A stretch of 44,622 nucleotides of DNA from DATNFP01 sp035606335. GTDB lineage: Bacteria; Bacteroidota; Bacteroidia; Chitinophagales; Chitinophagaceae. Below the pieces are notes generated by a model that saw only the letters and a program-made list of their open reading frames with translations, ran no database searches and was not told the origin of the DNA. This document shows positions 9,033-18,778 of this stretch, piece after piece (positions within the stretch are counted from its first letter, which is position 1; each line of letters begins with the position of its first letter). Made by a program: the position numbers and the translations under genes. The DNA lies in NCBI GenBank assembly GCA_035606335.1, contig DATNFP010000002.1, positions 1 to 44,622 on the forward strand, read 5' to 3'.

Positions 9033-9776
9033 TCATTCCAGTACACCTTCCTTTATCTCGTTCCATAATGCTTTGTAACACGTTGTTGCATAGCTGGATG
9101 GAGCAAAAGCTTCAACAGGAGCATTATGCAAGCCCATTTTTTCAATATCCGAAAGCGTTGGTATATAGTATTCAAAAAAGTGCTTGTCTTTATACAGTTG
9201 CTTCATTACGTCGTTATGCATATTCTTTCTTATATCCACCATGCTGAAGAAGCACATTAATTTTTCAACGCCTATAGCCTTGTCTTCAAAGTAGTTTTTT
9301 ACAAGCTCATAAGTACGTATAGATAGTGTCGTTGGTATCACCGGCATCAGAACAGCATCCGATGCGTAAAAAACATTTTCAGCTACTAAGTAAAATCCCG
9401 GAGGACAGTCTATAAATACAAAATCATAATCATCTTCTAGTGACTTCAACAAATTTTTCAGGTATTTTTTAGATGAATTTTGCTCTTCAAGCAATAGGTC
9501 CATTTTTCTCGCAGAAATATCTGCAGGGATAATGTCTAACCGTTCATAATCTGTTTGCATAATTGCTTCGTCCAGGGTAGAAGCACTCTCTATTATCTTC
9601 TTCACATTAGCTTTTACCTTTGGCTGTGCTTTATAGTAAAAACTGGCTGCACCCTGCGGATCCAGATCCCACAATAGCACCCTATACCCGTTTTTTGCTG
9701 CCATATAAGAAAAGTTGACACACGCAGCGGTCTTACCTACACCTCCTTTAAGATTGTACAATGAAGCAATAAACAT
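9033..9776 (-). CDS. Orphan ParA/MinD-family ATPase
   Basis: The 247-residue protein opens directly with the deviant Walker A motif KGGVGKTA (residues 10-17), then WDLDPQGAASFYY and FVFIDCPPGFYLVAENVFYASDAVLMPV, which are ParA-type motifs A' and B. Such ATPases position chromosomes, plasmids or protein assemblies by nucleotide-dependent patterning. There is no ParB-like gene or evident parS cluster beside it, so a cargo-positioning role is as likely as DNA partition. It is the last gene of a minus-strand run (porX, moxR, repeat protein, parA), with a 95-nt gap upstream. Confidence 0.9.
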   Translation of the reverse strand: MFIASLYNLKGGVGKTAACVNFSYMAAKNGYRVLLWDLDPQGAASFYYKAQPKVKANVKKIIESASTLDEAIMQTDYERLDIIPADISARKMDLLLEEQNSSKKYLKNLLKSLEDDYDFVFIDCPPGFYLVAENVFYASDAVLMPVIPTTLSIRTYELVKNYFEDKAIGVEKLMCFFSMVDIRKNMHNDVMKQLYKDKHFFEYYIPTLSDIEKMGLHNAPVEAFAPSSYATTCYKALWNEIKEGVLE

Positions 9777-9871
9777 GGCTTTAACTTTTGGAACTACTAC
9801 CCCTTATACGATAGATGGCTAAAGCTAAGATATTATATTGTTTTTTACAATGTCGCTTGCCTGCCTCTATG

Positions 9872-11938
9872 TTATTTATCTGCGCTGGTCTTTGCGGATT
9901 TGCCACCTACGTTAAATATACGGTAAGCTAAAGATGTTCCTGCATCATCAGCTTTTTGCCAGGCAAAGCCCTGTCTGTCTACAATATAGTTCCCGTTTTT
10001 GTCTATCACGTAGTATTGAATATCCTTTTTTTGCCCATTGCGGATAAAAATAATAAATACATCAGGCGCAGCAATGGAGCTGTTTGTCACCCAGTTTATG
10101 TTGCAAGACTTCAATCTGTCCACTACATCTTTATCCACATCACCGCTTATATGCAGGTTCATATTCATTTGCATACCTGTGAATGGCAATAATTGCGGAT
10201 AGAGTTGATACATGCGATACATCCAGTCATTATAAGCATCTTTATCATCACGGTCTTTGGCGCATTCTGCTTCAGCCTGAAATACACGCGCTATGAACAG
10301 CTTCTCGTAGTTCTGGTCTATATTGGACTCACGTAGCAGCCCATCCAACATTATCCTGGCATCTTTATATTTCCCTTCCTTCATCTCAAGCCTTGCAACG
10401 AAAAATTCAAAGTACTTGTGTATATACCTGCGATCGTCTGTTTGAGCCTCCTTTCTAAACTGGTCAAGGAAGAATTGTGTACTAAAATCACGGATCAGGT
10501 ACCATATCTCATCCCATGTTACAGTACTTTCAGTAGAGAACAATTTATAGATTACCCTGTCTCTCTCAGGATTCTGCGAAAACTGGTTGATGATGAGAAA
10601 CTGTTGTAAATATTTTTCGCTAAGCAGTTCAGCCATATTTGTTAATACCTTGGGGTTGTACCACCAGTTCTTATTTTCAAATTTCTGCATCTGCCATTCA
10701 TCAAGCTTATTCATTAGTTTAATAAGCTGTATACTGAAGTCGTAATGACTTTGGCCTAATGTAGTGCCTATGTGTAATTCTTTAAAATTGGCAGCCTTGT
10801 CTACATATCTGTTCGCCTCGTCTACCTGCCCATCGTAAAGCATACATCTTGCAAGTGCTATATTATACCATCCAAAACCCGGTGTAGAGCCTGCAGCTTT
10901 TATCATATCTTTCATTAGCTCGCTTCCGGTTTTGGGCAGTGCTTTGTATATATCTATTATCGAGCTGTAATAAGCCCATTCCTGCAGTCGCTTATCACCT
11001 GCATCCTGCATAGCTGCCTGCTTATATTCATCCTCAGCTGTTCTGAAATCTCCACATATCGACATGAATGTAGCATAGTTGTTATGCGGAAAGATCGGGC
11101 TTTTCTTAAGCAGTCCATAATAATAGGCTGCGGAATCTATATTCAGTGCATAGCTATACAATATGCTCTTGTAATGATACACACCCATCTTATCCAGGTC
11201 GTCGTAACCCGGGCGAAATATTTTGCTGTTTAGCGCTTCATTTCTCAATATGCTGCGCATTTGCGAATCCAGGTATAAATTCGCCAGCTTCTCATTTGCA
11301 TCTATTGAATTTTTAAGAAAAGGATATTTCTCGCTGGTATAAAAGCGATTGCGGTGGACTGTCCATCCCAGGTAATCATAGGCATCCATATACCAGTCGC
11401 GCTGGAAGTTCCATTTGATGAAACGGCGTAATAGTGTATACACCTTATCCGGCTCTTCCATGTTGCTATAGCAATTCATAAGATCAAGTGCTATCAGCGA
11501 ATAATCAACTTCGTACTTTACAATAGGTATATACTCCATGACATTACTGGTACGGGTGGCAAGTTGCTTTTTAAAATCTCTTTCCTCCAGCCGCAATGCA
11601 CGCTCCAGTGGTATAGATGCGTTTTTAAAACCAAGGTAATCAGCAGCATGATTGTATTTGTACACCCCTTCAAACATCCAGCCCACATAATAGGTACTAT
11701 CTATACGCAGAAATTCGCGTGAGCGGGGAAGCGCATCTTCACCATTCACATCTACGCCCATCCGCTTCGCATCTATTTCATATCGTTGTGCTGCTTTGGG
11801 GCTCTTAGGCTGTAAAAGTTGTAATTGCTGTATCTGTTGCTGCTGTGTCATCTGGGCATAGACATTGCCCGCACACAACATTATAATAAGGTTGTGATAT
11901 GTGAATACGCGATAAAGTTTTTTTGCCAAAATGCCCAT
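9872..11938 (-). CDS. Exported helical-repeat (TPR-like) protein of unknown function
   Basis: This 688-residue protein has a signal peptide (hydrophobic LIIMLCAGNVYA, cleavage about residue 29) and then a Gln-rich start (MTQQQQIQQLQLLQ). The body is mostly alpha-helical with TPR-like spacing of aromatic and alanine residues, for example YLGWTVHRNRFY, ATFMSICGDFRTAEDEYKQA and GWYNIALARCMLYDGQVDEANRYVDKA. The last hundred residues look beta-rich (PDVFIIFIRNGQKKDIQYYVIDKNGNYIVDRQGFAWQ). I do not recognise a named family. It lies 43 nt downstream of the MoxR gene on the same strand, so the two are likely cotranscribed and may act together at the cell envelope. Confidence 0.75.
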   Translation of the reverse strand: MGILAKKLYRVFTYHNLIIMLCAGNVYAQMTQQQQIQQLQLLQPKSPKAAQRYEIDAKRMGVDVNGEDALPRSREFLRIDSTYYVGWMFEGVYKYNHAADYLGFKNASIPLERALRLEERDFKKQLATRTSNVMEYIPIVKYEVDYSLIALDLMNCYSNMEEPDKVYTLLRRFIKWNFQRDWYMDAYDYLGWTVHRNRFYTSEKYPFLKNSIDANEKLANLYLDSQMRSILRNEALNSKIFRPGYDDLDKMGVYHYKSILYSYALNIDSAAYYYGLLKKSPIFPHNNYATFMSICGDFRTAEDEYKQAAMQDAGDKRLQEWAYYSSIIDIYKALPKTGSELMKDMIKAAGSTPGFGWYNIALARCMLYDGQVDEANRYVDKAANFKELHIGTTLGQSHYDFSIQLIKLMNKLDEWQMQKFENKNWWYNPKVLTNMAELLSEKYLQQFLIINQFSQNPERDRVIYKLFSTESTVTWDEIWYLIRDFSTQFFLDQFRKEAQTDDRRYIHKYFEFFVARLEMKEGKYKDARIMLDGLLRESNIDQNYEKLFIARVFQAEAECAKDRDDKDAYNDWMYRMYQLYPQLLPFTGMQMNMNLHISGDVDKDVVDRLKSCNINWVTNSSIAAPDVFIIFIRNGQKKDIQYYVIDKNGNYIVDRQGFAWQKADDAGTSLAYRIFNVGGKSAKTSADK

Positions 11939-11981
11939 CTGATAATCAGCTATTTGCAGTATTCCGAAAGTCAGAGTTTAT

Positions 11982-12974
11982 CTATCGTGCATACAATTTT
12001 AATTTTGCCAGCCTTTCTGTCTCTTTATTAATGATTCCATCCAGAGCCTTTAGGCGGCCTTCCTTGTTTCTATATATCAGGCGATGCTCCAATACAGCTC
12101 TTGCAAGATCTTTCACATCATCCTCTATCACAAACGTTCGGCCCTTTACCAGTGAGTAAGAACGTAAACATTTTAAAAATGCAATACCACTACGGGTAGA
12201 TGCACCTAATGTAATATCTTCATGGGCACGGGTGCTACGCACAATATTGCTCACAGCCTTCATTATTTCATCATGTACAAATACTTGTGCAGACTGTTCC
12301 TGCAGTGATATTAGATCCTGCATGCTTAATACTTGCTGCAGGTCCACGAGATTTTGGGCTATATCCAGGTATTCACGGTAGATATTTAATTCTGTTTCTT
12401 CATTTACATACCCGAAATAGATCTTCATGAAGAAACGATCAAGCTGTGCCGCAGGCAATGGATAGGTACCTTCCATTTCTATAGGGTTCTGTGTGGCAAT
12501 GGTAAAAAATAAACGTTCCAGCAGCAATGTCGTATCACCTACGGTTATTTGGTGTTCCGCCATCGACTCCAGCAATGCGCTTTGCACCTTCGGAGAAGCG
12601 CGGTTTATTTCATCTGCAAGCAACACATTACAGAACAACGGTCCTTTCTTGAAAATAAATTCTTTATTGCGGTCATCAAATATGTGAGTACCTATCAGAT
12701 CCATCGGCAACAGATCAGGAGTAAACTGTATGCGTTTAAAAACCACATGCTGCCCTTCCCGCTCGCCACTGATACATTGTGCAAGCGTACGTGCAAGAAC
12801 TGTCTTACCTGTTCCTGGATTATCTTCCATCAGCACATGCCCCCCTGCCAGCAGGCATGTTACTACCATTTCTATCTGCGAGCGTTTACCGCGAATTACT
12901 TTCTCTATCTGGTTAATTAAGTGCTGTATTGATTCCGTTGCATTAATAGTAACGGGTTCAGAAATTGGCTCCAT
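11982..12974 (-). CDS. MoxR-family AAA+ ATPase
   Basis: The 330-residue protein carries Walker A NPGTGKT (52-58), Walker B LLADEINRASPKVQSALLESMAEHQ (119 onward), the sensor segment FFTIATQNPIEMEGTYPLPAAQLDRFFM, and a C-terminal lid with GASTRSGIAFLKCLRSYSLVKGRTFVIEDDV. These are the MoxR hallmarks. MoxR ATPases work as chaperone-like remodelers, usually with VWA-domain and DUF58 partners. Neither partner is adjacent here; the neighbours are PorX upstream and the exported repeat protein downstream. The substrate is therefore unknown. Confidence 0.93.
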   Translation of the reverse strand: MEPISEPVTINATESIQHLINQIEKVIRGKRSQIEMVVTCLLAGGHVLMEDNPGTGKTVLARTLAQCISGEREGQHVVFKRIQFTPDLLPMDLIGTHIFDDRNKEFIFKKGPLFCNVLLADEINRASPKVQSALLESMAEHQITVGDTTLLLERLFFTIATQNPIEMEGTYPLPAAQLDRFFMKIYFGYVNEETELNIYREYLDIAQNLVDLQQVLSMQDLISLQEQSAQVFVHDEIMKAVSNIVRSTRAHEDITLGASTRSGIAFLKCLRSYSLVKGRTFVIEDDVKDLARAVLEHRLIYRNKEGRLKALDGIINKETERLAKLKLYAR

Positions 12975-13090
12975 TAGTCAAAAATAGATTTATACAAGTT
13001 TACTATTTTATACTGTTGTATACTATAGATGCGTTGTAATTTTTTGTGAAAGAATTTAACTCTTTCTGCATCTTATATTTAACAATATGC

Positions 13091-14647
13091 TTATTTGCTC
13101 TGTAATCTTATAATAGGTACGATCATTTCTTCAAGCGATACCCCGCCATGCTGAAAGGTATTGCGGTAGTAATTCACGTAATAATTGTAGTTATTGGGAT
13201 AGCAAAGAAATACATCTCCTTTCGCAAAAATAAACGTAGAGCTTACATTAGGCCTTGGTAGTCCTGCTATACGTGGGTCACGGAAAGCAAGCACATCCCT
13301 CTCTTCATACTGCAAATTGCGCCCGTGTTTATAGCGGAGATTAGTAGTTGTTTGCCTGTCGCCGATACATTTGCTCGGTGTTTTTACACGTACAGTGCCA
13401 TGATCTGTTGTAACGATCACATTGATATTCTTGTCCGCGATCTTTCTTAAAGCACGATACAATGGGGAATGTTCAAACCAGCTAACAGTAAGAGAACGAT
13501 AAGAAACTTCATCACCTGCCAATTCCTTAAGCACTTCCATTTCTGTGCGTGCGTGGGATAGCATATCCACAAAGTTGTACACGATAACGGTAAGATCATT
13601 TGAAAGATAATTGTGGATATTATCTTCCATAAGTTTCCCATCGTCATTGTTCGTTATTTTCAGGTACTGCCATCTCAGCTTATCCAACTTTAGTTGCTTT
13701 AGCTGGTTTCTTAAAAAGGTCTCTTCATACAGATTCTTGCCACCATCCTCATCATCATTTTTCCACTCCATCGGGAATTGAGCTTCTATATCTACTGGCA
13801 GCATTCCTGCAAACAGGGCATTACGGCTATATTGCGTAGCAGTAGGCAATATGCTGTAGAAAAAATCCTCCTCTACTGTCCGGAAAGAGTCGTTAATAAT
13901 GGGCTGAATAGCTTTCCATTGATCCACTCTAAGATTATCTATCACTACCAGGAAGGTTGGATTTCCACCTTGTTCTATGTGTGGTGCTACTTTTCTCTTA
14001 AACAAATTATGCGAGAACAATGGGCCATTATCATTCTTTATCCAGTTAGCATAGTTCTTTGATACATATTTGAAGAACTCAGTATTAGCTTCCGATTTTT
14101 GTGTTTGCAATACTTCCATCATTTCAGCGCTATCGCTTTTGCCTATTTCCAGCTCCCAATACACTAATCTTTTATACAGTTCTTTCCATTCTTCATGATC
14201 AGGATTGGAGCTAAGCGCCATGAATAAATTGCGGAAATCCTGCTGATAGGCGATAGTTGTTTTTTCCGATACAAGCCTTTTGCCGTCCATTATCTTCTTT
14301 AGCGACAGCAATACCTGGTTAGGATTCACGGGCTTAATAAGATAATCGGTTATCTGTGAGCCAAGCGCTTCTTCCATTATATCTTCAGCCTCATTTTTTG
14401 TTACCATTACAATGGGTAACTGGGGCTGCAGCTCTTTAATTTTTGCAAGGGTTTCGAGGCCGGTAAGGCCCGGCATGCTTTCGTCCAGCAGCACTACATC
14501 CACATTCCGCTCCTTAAGCAATTCCAGTGCATCATGTCCGTTTGTAAGGGGGGTTACATCATAACCTTTGTTTTTTAAGAATAGTATTTGCGATTTTAGG
14601 GAATCAATTTCATCGTCTACCCAGAGTATTTCTCCTTGCGAACTCAT
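13091..14647 (-). CDS. porX: PorX-type response regulator with PglZ phosphatase domain (type IX secretion regulator)
   Basis: The 518-residue length equals that of known PorX proteins. Residues 1-125 are a receiver domain: acidic pocket DDE (11-13), phospho-acceptor Asp55 (VVLLDESMPG), the Thr switch in IVMVTKNEAEDI, and Lys105 in YLIKP. A helical linker follows. The alkaline-phosphatase-fold PglZ domain begins at about 230: metal/active-site residues in VVIDNLRVDQW and LPTATQYSRN (Thr271 is the expected nucleophile), then NVIVTTDHGTVRV. In the Bacteroidota PorX acts with the sensor kinase PorY and an ECF sigma factor to control type IX secretion genes, and its phosphatase domain hydrolyses nucleotide-type substrates. 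No porY or T9SS structural gene is present in this window. Confidence 0.93.
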   Translation of the reverse strand: MSSQGEILWVDDEIDSLKSQILFLKNKGYDVTPLTNGHDALELLKERNVDVVLLDESMPGLTGLETLAKIKELQPQLPIVMVTKNEAEDIMEEALGSQITDYLIKPVNPNQVLLSLKKIMDGKRLVSEKTTIAYQQDFRNLFMALSSNPDHEEWKELYKRLVYWELEIGKSDSAEMMEVLQTQKSEANTEFFKYVSKNYANWIKNDNGPLFSHNLFKRKVAPHIEQGGNPTFLVVIDNLRVDQWKAIQPIINDSFRTVEEDFFYSILPTATQYSRNALFAGMLPVDIEAQFPMEWKNDDEDGGKNLYEETFLRNQLKQLKLDKLRWQYLKITNNDDGKLMEDNIHNYLSNDLTVIVYNFVDMLSHARTEMEVLKELAGDEVSYRSLTVSWFEHSPLYRALRKIADKNINVIVTTDHGTVRVKTPSKCIGDRQTTTNLRYKHGRNLQYEERDVLAFRDPRIAGLPRPNVSSTFIFAKGDVFLCYPNNYNYYVNYYRNTFQHGGVSLEEMIVPIIRLQSK

Positions 14648-14828
14648 TATATATTTTTTATGGTTTTAAGTTAGGAGGCAATATGCCATTTTTACAATTT
14701 TCGTATTTATATTATTAAAATTACGTTTAATTAATGTCTATGATGTTGATTTAACGCAATTTTGGCAAGCGTTCTTATTTGCATTAACGTTTCAAACCCA
14801 GTAGTATTGCATTTCTAATACAATAACA

Positions 14829-15290
14829 ATGCCTGAGGCAGATATTAAGATCCGTCCTGCTACAAAAGATGATTGTGGGCGTATGCTGGAATTAGTACAC
14901 GAATTGGCTGTTTTCGAAAAAGCCCCTGAGGAAGTAACTGTAAACCTGGAACATTTTATAGCCAGTGGTTTTGGCAACCAACCTGTCTGGTGGGCTTATG
15001 TAGCAGAAGTGAATGAACATGTAGTGGGATTTGCTCTTTATTATATTCGATACTCCACATGGAAAGGACAGAAGATGTACCTGGAAGATCTTTTAGTTAC
15101 CGAAGAATGGCGCGGGAAAGGTATAGGCAGGCAACTAATGGATGCCTTGATCTTAGTTGCAAAAGAACAAGGTTTTCAGGGTATCACGTGGCAGGTATTG
15201 CATTGGAATGAACCTGCGATCCGTTTTTATGAAAAATATAAGACCCGCTTTGATAATGAATGGGTTAATGTGACACTTGACTTTGAATAG
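14829..15290 (+). CDS. GNAT N-acetyltransferase, diamine/thialysine (SAT1-like) type
   Basis: The 153-residue protein closely follows the layout of spermidine/spermine acetyltransferases: IKIRPATKDDCGRMLELVHELAVFEKAPEEV, VGFALYYIRYSTWKGQKMYLEDLLV, the acetyl-CoA loop RGKGIG, then WNEPAIRFYEKYKT with the conserved Asn and Tyr. Bacterial members acetylate thialysine, diamines or polyamines; which one applies here is not decided by sequence. It is divergent from porX across a 181-nt gap. Confidence 0.9.
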   Translation: MPEADIKIRPATKDDCGRMLELVHELAVFEKAPEEVTVNLEHFIASGFGNQPVWWAYVAEVNEHVVGFALYYIRYSTWKGQKMYLEDLLVTEEWRGKGIGRQLMDALILVAKEQGFQGITWQVLHWNEPAIRFYEKYKTRFDNEWVNVTLDFE

Positions 15291-15317
15291 CAAAACTTTC
15301 CAAGTAAGAGAATACAA

Positions 15318-16202
15318 CTATCTGAGTCTCGGTATATCTCTATGAATATACCCTGGGCATTTATACGTTTTTAGTTGAAAAGACACTGTAACCTGGAACA
15401 TTAGATATTGGTCATAAGAGCTATTGTCCCCCCTTTGTTTACCCACACGTCCCAATGGTTGTTGGCTAGGGTCAGTTTGTCTAGAGCGGTCTTGTAATAT
15501 TGCAGCTATATTTTGATACCTCGGATCTGTCGGGAATTTATCAGCGCCGACGTATGTAGTGCTTACATCATCTATGTAATCAGTAAGTGTCAGGCGATCA
15601 GCTATTTCAAACCCAAGATTTAATCCTGGTTTCAGCCAATATTTCACACCTGCTCCTATTGGAAAACATGCGCTGAAGCTGCTGTAATGTCTTCCGTCAT
15701 AACCTGCATTTTGTCCTTCCGTACCCAACGGGCGCAAAAAATATTTCTGACCATTATAATAAGTATAAGGGTTGTAATAAAATGCACCAATACCACCGGT
15801 AAGATATGGTGTAAATCTGCTGCCATCTTCGCCGGTTGAAAACCGGAAAAAATTGAATTCAGCCTGCACTGCAAGTTCTACGATATTGCTTGCAAAGCTA
15901 AGATTGCGTTCCTTCTCAAATGGGTCAGTATTATAAGCATCACTATAGCTTACTTGCGTATAGTTCACTACGCCCTTTACAGATATATAAGGATTAATAT
16001 GATAACGGGTAAAAACACCTACAGCAGGGTGGACAGTTTGAAATCCATAATTGGTATTTAAGTCTCCAAAGTATTGGGAACCGCCAAACATTACACCATA
16101 TTCAGTACCTGTAAAAAAGGTTTGAGCAGTAACTGATGTAGCAGCGACGAGAACAGAAATAACAAAAAATAAAATACCAAACTTTGGTCTCATTTTATTC
16201 AT
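15318..16202 (-). CDS. DUF6089-like outer membrane beta-barrel protein
   Basis: The 294-residue product has a signal peptide (ILFFVISVLVAATSVTAQ; a second Met at 16193 is an equally good start). The mature part begins with EYGVMFGGSQYFGDLNTNYGF, then HPAVGVFTRYHINPYISVKG and FTPYLTGGIGAFYYNPY, followed by aromatic strands. This pattern resembles the DUF6089 barrels usually found next to nadK in Bacteroidota. It lies 46 nt downstream of nadK on the same strand, so it is probably cotranscribed. The function is unknown; an envelope-assembly link is inferred only from conserved gene order. Confidence 0.8.
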   Translation of the reverse strand: MNKMRPKFGILFFVISVLVAATSVTAQTFFTGTEYGVMFGGSQYFGDLNTNYGFQTVHPAVGVFTRYHINPYISVKGVVNYTQVSYSDAYNTDPFEKERNLSFASNIVELAVQAEFNFFRFSTGEDGSRFTPYLTGGIGAFYYNPYTYYNGQKYFLRPLGTEGQNAGYDGRHYSSFSACFPIGAGVKYWLKPGLNLGFEIADRLTLTDYIDDVSTTYVGADKFPTDPRYQNIAAILQDRSRQTDPSQQPLGRVGKQRGDNSSYDQYLMFQVTVSFQLKTYKCPGYIHRDIPRLR

Positions 16203-16248
16203 AACCTAAACAACTAAAAAATCCTGTTTTTATTGTGCTGCATCCTTT

Positions 16249-17127
16249 TTAATTTCTTCTATCTATCCCCCAATACAGCTTTTGTCTTATGGTATTCAGG
16301 AAGTTATGCTCATCCGGGCGTACAAGTGATATAGAAAAGCTTTCTCTTTTTACTGCCAGTTGCACTGAACTGGTAATTGTTTCAGTACGCGCGTCCAGTG
16401 TACATAAAAACTGCTCTGTGCGGCCTTCTACTTCAAATGAAATAACATTGTCGTCCGGAACTACTATGGGACGGGTGTTCAAATTATGAGGAGCTACTGA
16501 AGTAATAACAAAGCTTGATGTTTGAGGAAACACAACCGGTCCTCCGCAACTTAAAGAGTATCCCGTAGAACCTGTCGGAGTAGCCACGATCAGCCCATCC
16601 GCCCAGTAGGTATTCAAAAATTCCCCGTTCAGATAAGTGTGTATCTTTATCATTGAGGACGAATCTTTGCGGTGAATGGTAAATTCATTCAGGGCAAAAG
16701 GCGCTCCGTCAAATAATGGAATGCTCGAATCAAGGTGTATTAATGTACGCTTTTCCAAAGTATAAGAACCGCGCACCAGCGATAATATAGCGGCCTCTAT
16801 TTCTTCTTCAGGTATTGCCGCAAGAAAGCCCAGCCTCCCCAGGTTAATACCTATCAATGGGATATTACTGCTCCCGACAAAACAAACCGTATCCAGCAAA
16901 GTACCATCCCCTCCAAGGCTGAACAGCATATCTGTATGTGCCGGCAGATCTTTTTTGCCCGTAAAAAGTCGCGGGGGCTTACTAAAATGGAGATGAGGTT
17001 GGAGCCGTTCATAAAAGTCCTTAAAGAACACCATTTGCAGTTTATGATCTTCCAGCAATTGCAGAATGTGTTTTAGTACAGGTATATCCTGCTCTTCGAA
17101 TGTGCGATTATATATAGCTACAAGCAT
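16249..17127 (-). CDS. nadK: NAD kinase
   Basis: The 292-residue protein phosphorylates NAD to NADP. The diagnostic motif LGGDGTLLDT is at 71-80, with LIGINLGRLGFLA and the substrate-binding block ADGLIVATPTGSTGYSLSCGGPVV further on. The length is usual for bacterial NadK. It precedes the DUF6089-like gene and follows the BamA/TamA-like gene on the same strand with a 92-nt gap. Confidence 0.97.
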   Translation of the reverse strand: MLVAIYNRTFEEQDIPVLKHILQLLEDHKLQMVFFKDFYERLQPHLHFSKPPRLFTGKKDLPAHTDMLFSLGGDGTLLDTVCFVGSSNIPLIGINLGRLGFLAAIPEEEIEAAILSLVRGSYTLEKRTLIHLDSSIPLFDGAPFALNEFTIHRKDSSSMIKIHTYLNGEFLNTYWADGLIVATPTGSTGYSLSCGGPVVFPQTSSFVITSVAPHNLNTRPIVVPDDNVISFEVEGRTEQFLCTLDARTETITSSVQLAVKRESFSISLVRPDEHNFLNTIRQKLYWGIDRRN

Positions 17128-17219
17128 ATAAAGCCCTCCTGCTCTCCTAAAGGGGAGGATTCAGGTTTTTATTTTAAAAATTTATTTGAAACAACATCAT
17201 TCCCATAAGAAGCGGGAAG

Positions 17220-18653
17220 CTATTCACTATTAAAATGTAAATATAATCCATTTTGTCCCAAATGGTTGATAGCGTATTCTATGCGGATTTTAATTTCATA
17301 AAAGGTGACAATATCCACTCCTATGCCGCCGGAATATAGTAGTCGGTTATTCAGGTAACTGTTATTAGAAAACGATCCATTTATATAGCCGAAATCAGCG
17401 AATATTTTGGGATATATTCGTAATGGGAAGGATGTAAAATACTCTATTGGAATGCCTTTAAAGATTTTATTAAATACTTCTCTCTTTAGATCCAGCCTCA
17501 CTACCCCATATTGCGAACCATCTATTACGTAATACTCATAGCCTCTTACATAATCTGTGCTTGTCCCCAACCCTCCCTGGAAATAATAAGGCTGCTTCGC
17601 AGGGTACATAAGTCGCCCTCTGAAGATGGCAGAAAAATACCAGTTGGGCAAAGGGTTACGAAACGTACCTGCCTCTATATTATCAAATGCCTGAAAATTA
17701 AAACCTTGAAATCCTGTCCTGACAATTGCATAGTTCACTATCTTAAATCCATACAATGGATAGTTCCAGTTATCTACTTCATTTAGCTGGTAACGATACA
17801 ATAATTCCAGTAGCCTTGCTTTATTGCTTCCATTCCTGAAATAATCGGAGTTTAATTTCAGCAGAGTATCCTGCACCAGGTAGTCTTTATAGTTAAGTTC
17901 AAAAACATGTCTCGTTTTATAAGCAGGTCTATATATATAGCTTATACCGCCCTGTATTTGTTGCTGCATATAGCCGCCATTGCTAGATACAAACTGTAGC
18001 TTATCCGAATCTGTTGCATAGTAGGTTTGTCTGCTCCTGAAATAGCTTATGCTAAATCCCAATCCTTGTTTTTGCTGCTTATCGATATACGGTATCTGGT
18101 AATTAAGCCCCAATCCCTGTGTATAGCCTAATTGAACAGTAGCACTTAATGTATCCAGCTCACCCAAAAAATTTCTGTCTGCTACAGTAATCCCCGTATT
18201 TACTCTTGATAGTTCATGATGCCCTTGCTTATACCAGGTATTAAAATTCCTGTCGGCGTATTGTATGGTCAGGGATGGAATAATGTACCATCGCTCTTTT
18301 ACCTGTATATGCCAGTCTACTTCATTCTTATTTACTCTCTCAATCTGCATATCTATGTCATTGAAAAGTGCCATGTTTACAAGCCGCAATTTATTCTGAT
18401 TGAGTAGCAATGGCAAAGAATCTACAGCTACATTATCACCCTCCTGCACGCTCATTTCTCTTAGTATCACAGCTCTTTTTGTTACCTTATTACCATCAAT
18501 GGTAATATGCCTTATCATTACACTTTCCGATAGTTTTTTTTCAGGCAGATACTTCTGCATAGTATCTGCTTCATGCTTTATAGCCTCTTTGGCTTGGCCA
18601 AAAACGTAGACATGAGTGAAAACAGCAATAAACAACAGCAGAAAGTGCTTCAT
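17220..18653 (-). CDS. BamA/TamA-like (Omp85 superfamily) outer membrane protein
   Basis: This 477-residue protein has a signal peptide (LLLFIAVFTHVYVFGQ), one POTRA-like domain at about 45-120 (IRHITIDGNKVTKRAVILREMSVQEGD, ... FNDIDMQIERVNKNEVDWHIQVKERWYI), then a barrel of about 330 residues with GFSISYFRSRQTYY, YQGGLGTSTDYVRGYEYYVIDG and the near-terminal GIGVDIVTFYEIKIRIEYAIN. It is much shorter than true BamA, which has five POTRA domains, so it is a paralogue of unknown substrate and not the essential assembly factor. Confidence 0.85.
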   Translation of the reverse strand: MKHFLLLFIAVFTHVYVFGQAKEAIKHEADTMQKYLPEKKLSESVMIRHITIDGNKVTKRAVILREMSVQEGDNVAVDSLPLLLNQNKLRLVNMALFNDIDMQIERVNKNEVDWHIQVKERWYIIPSLTIQYADRNFNTWYKQGHHELSRVNTGITVADRNFLGELDTLSATVQLGYTQGLGLNYQIPYIDKQQKQGLGFSISYFRSRQTYYATDSDKLQFVSSNGGYMQQQIQGGISYIYRPAYKTRHVFELNYKDYLVQDTLLKLNSDYFRNGSNKARLLELLYRYQLNEVDNWNYPLYGFKIVNYAIVRTGFQGFNFQAFDNIEAGTFRNPLPNWYFSAIFRGRLMYPAKQPYYFQGGLGTSTDYVRGYEYYVIDGSQYGVVRLDLKREVFNKIFKGIPIEYFTSFPLRIYPKIFADFGYINGSFSNNSYLNNRLLYSGGIGVDIVTFYEIKIRIEYAINHLGQNGLYLHFNSE

Positions 18654-18778
18654 TACATCTGGTAAAACGGTGCAAGATAATACCCACTCTCACATACAAC
18701 AAATTGATAAATGGATTTACGCTCCTACAACAGCATCATCTTTGCCAATTATTAGATAACTTCATATAAACGATTGCT

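Noticed and set aside
13091..14647. PglZ domain as part of a BREX or Pgl phage-defence system
   Set aside because: The N-terminal receiver domain, the 518-residue length and the lack of BREX genes (pglX, brxL, brxC) nearby fit PorX instead.
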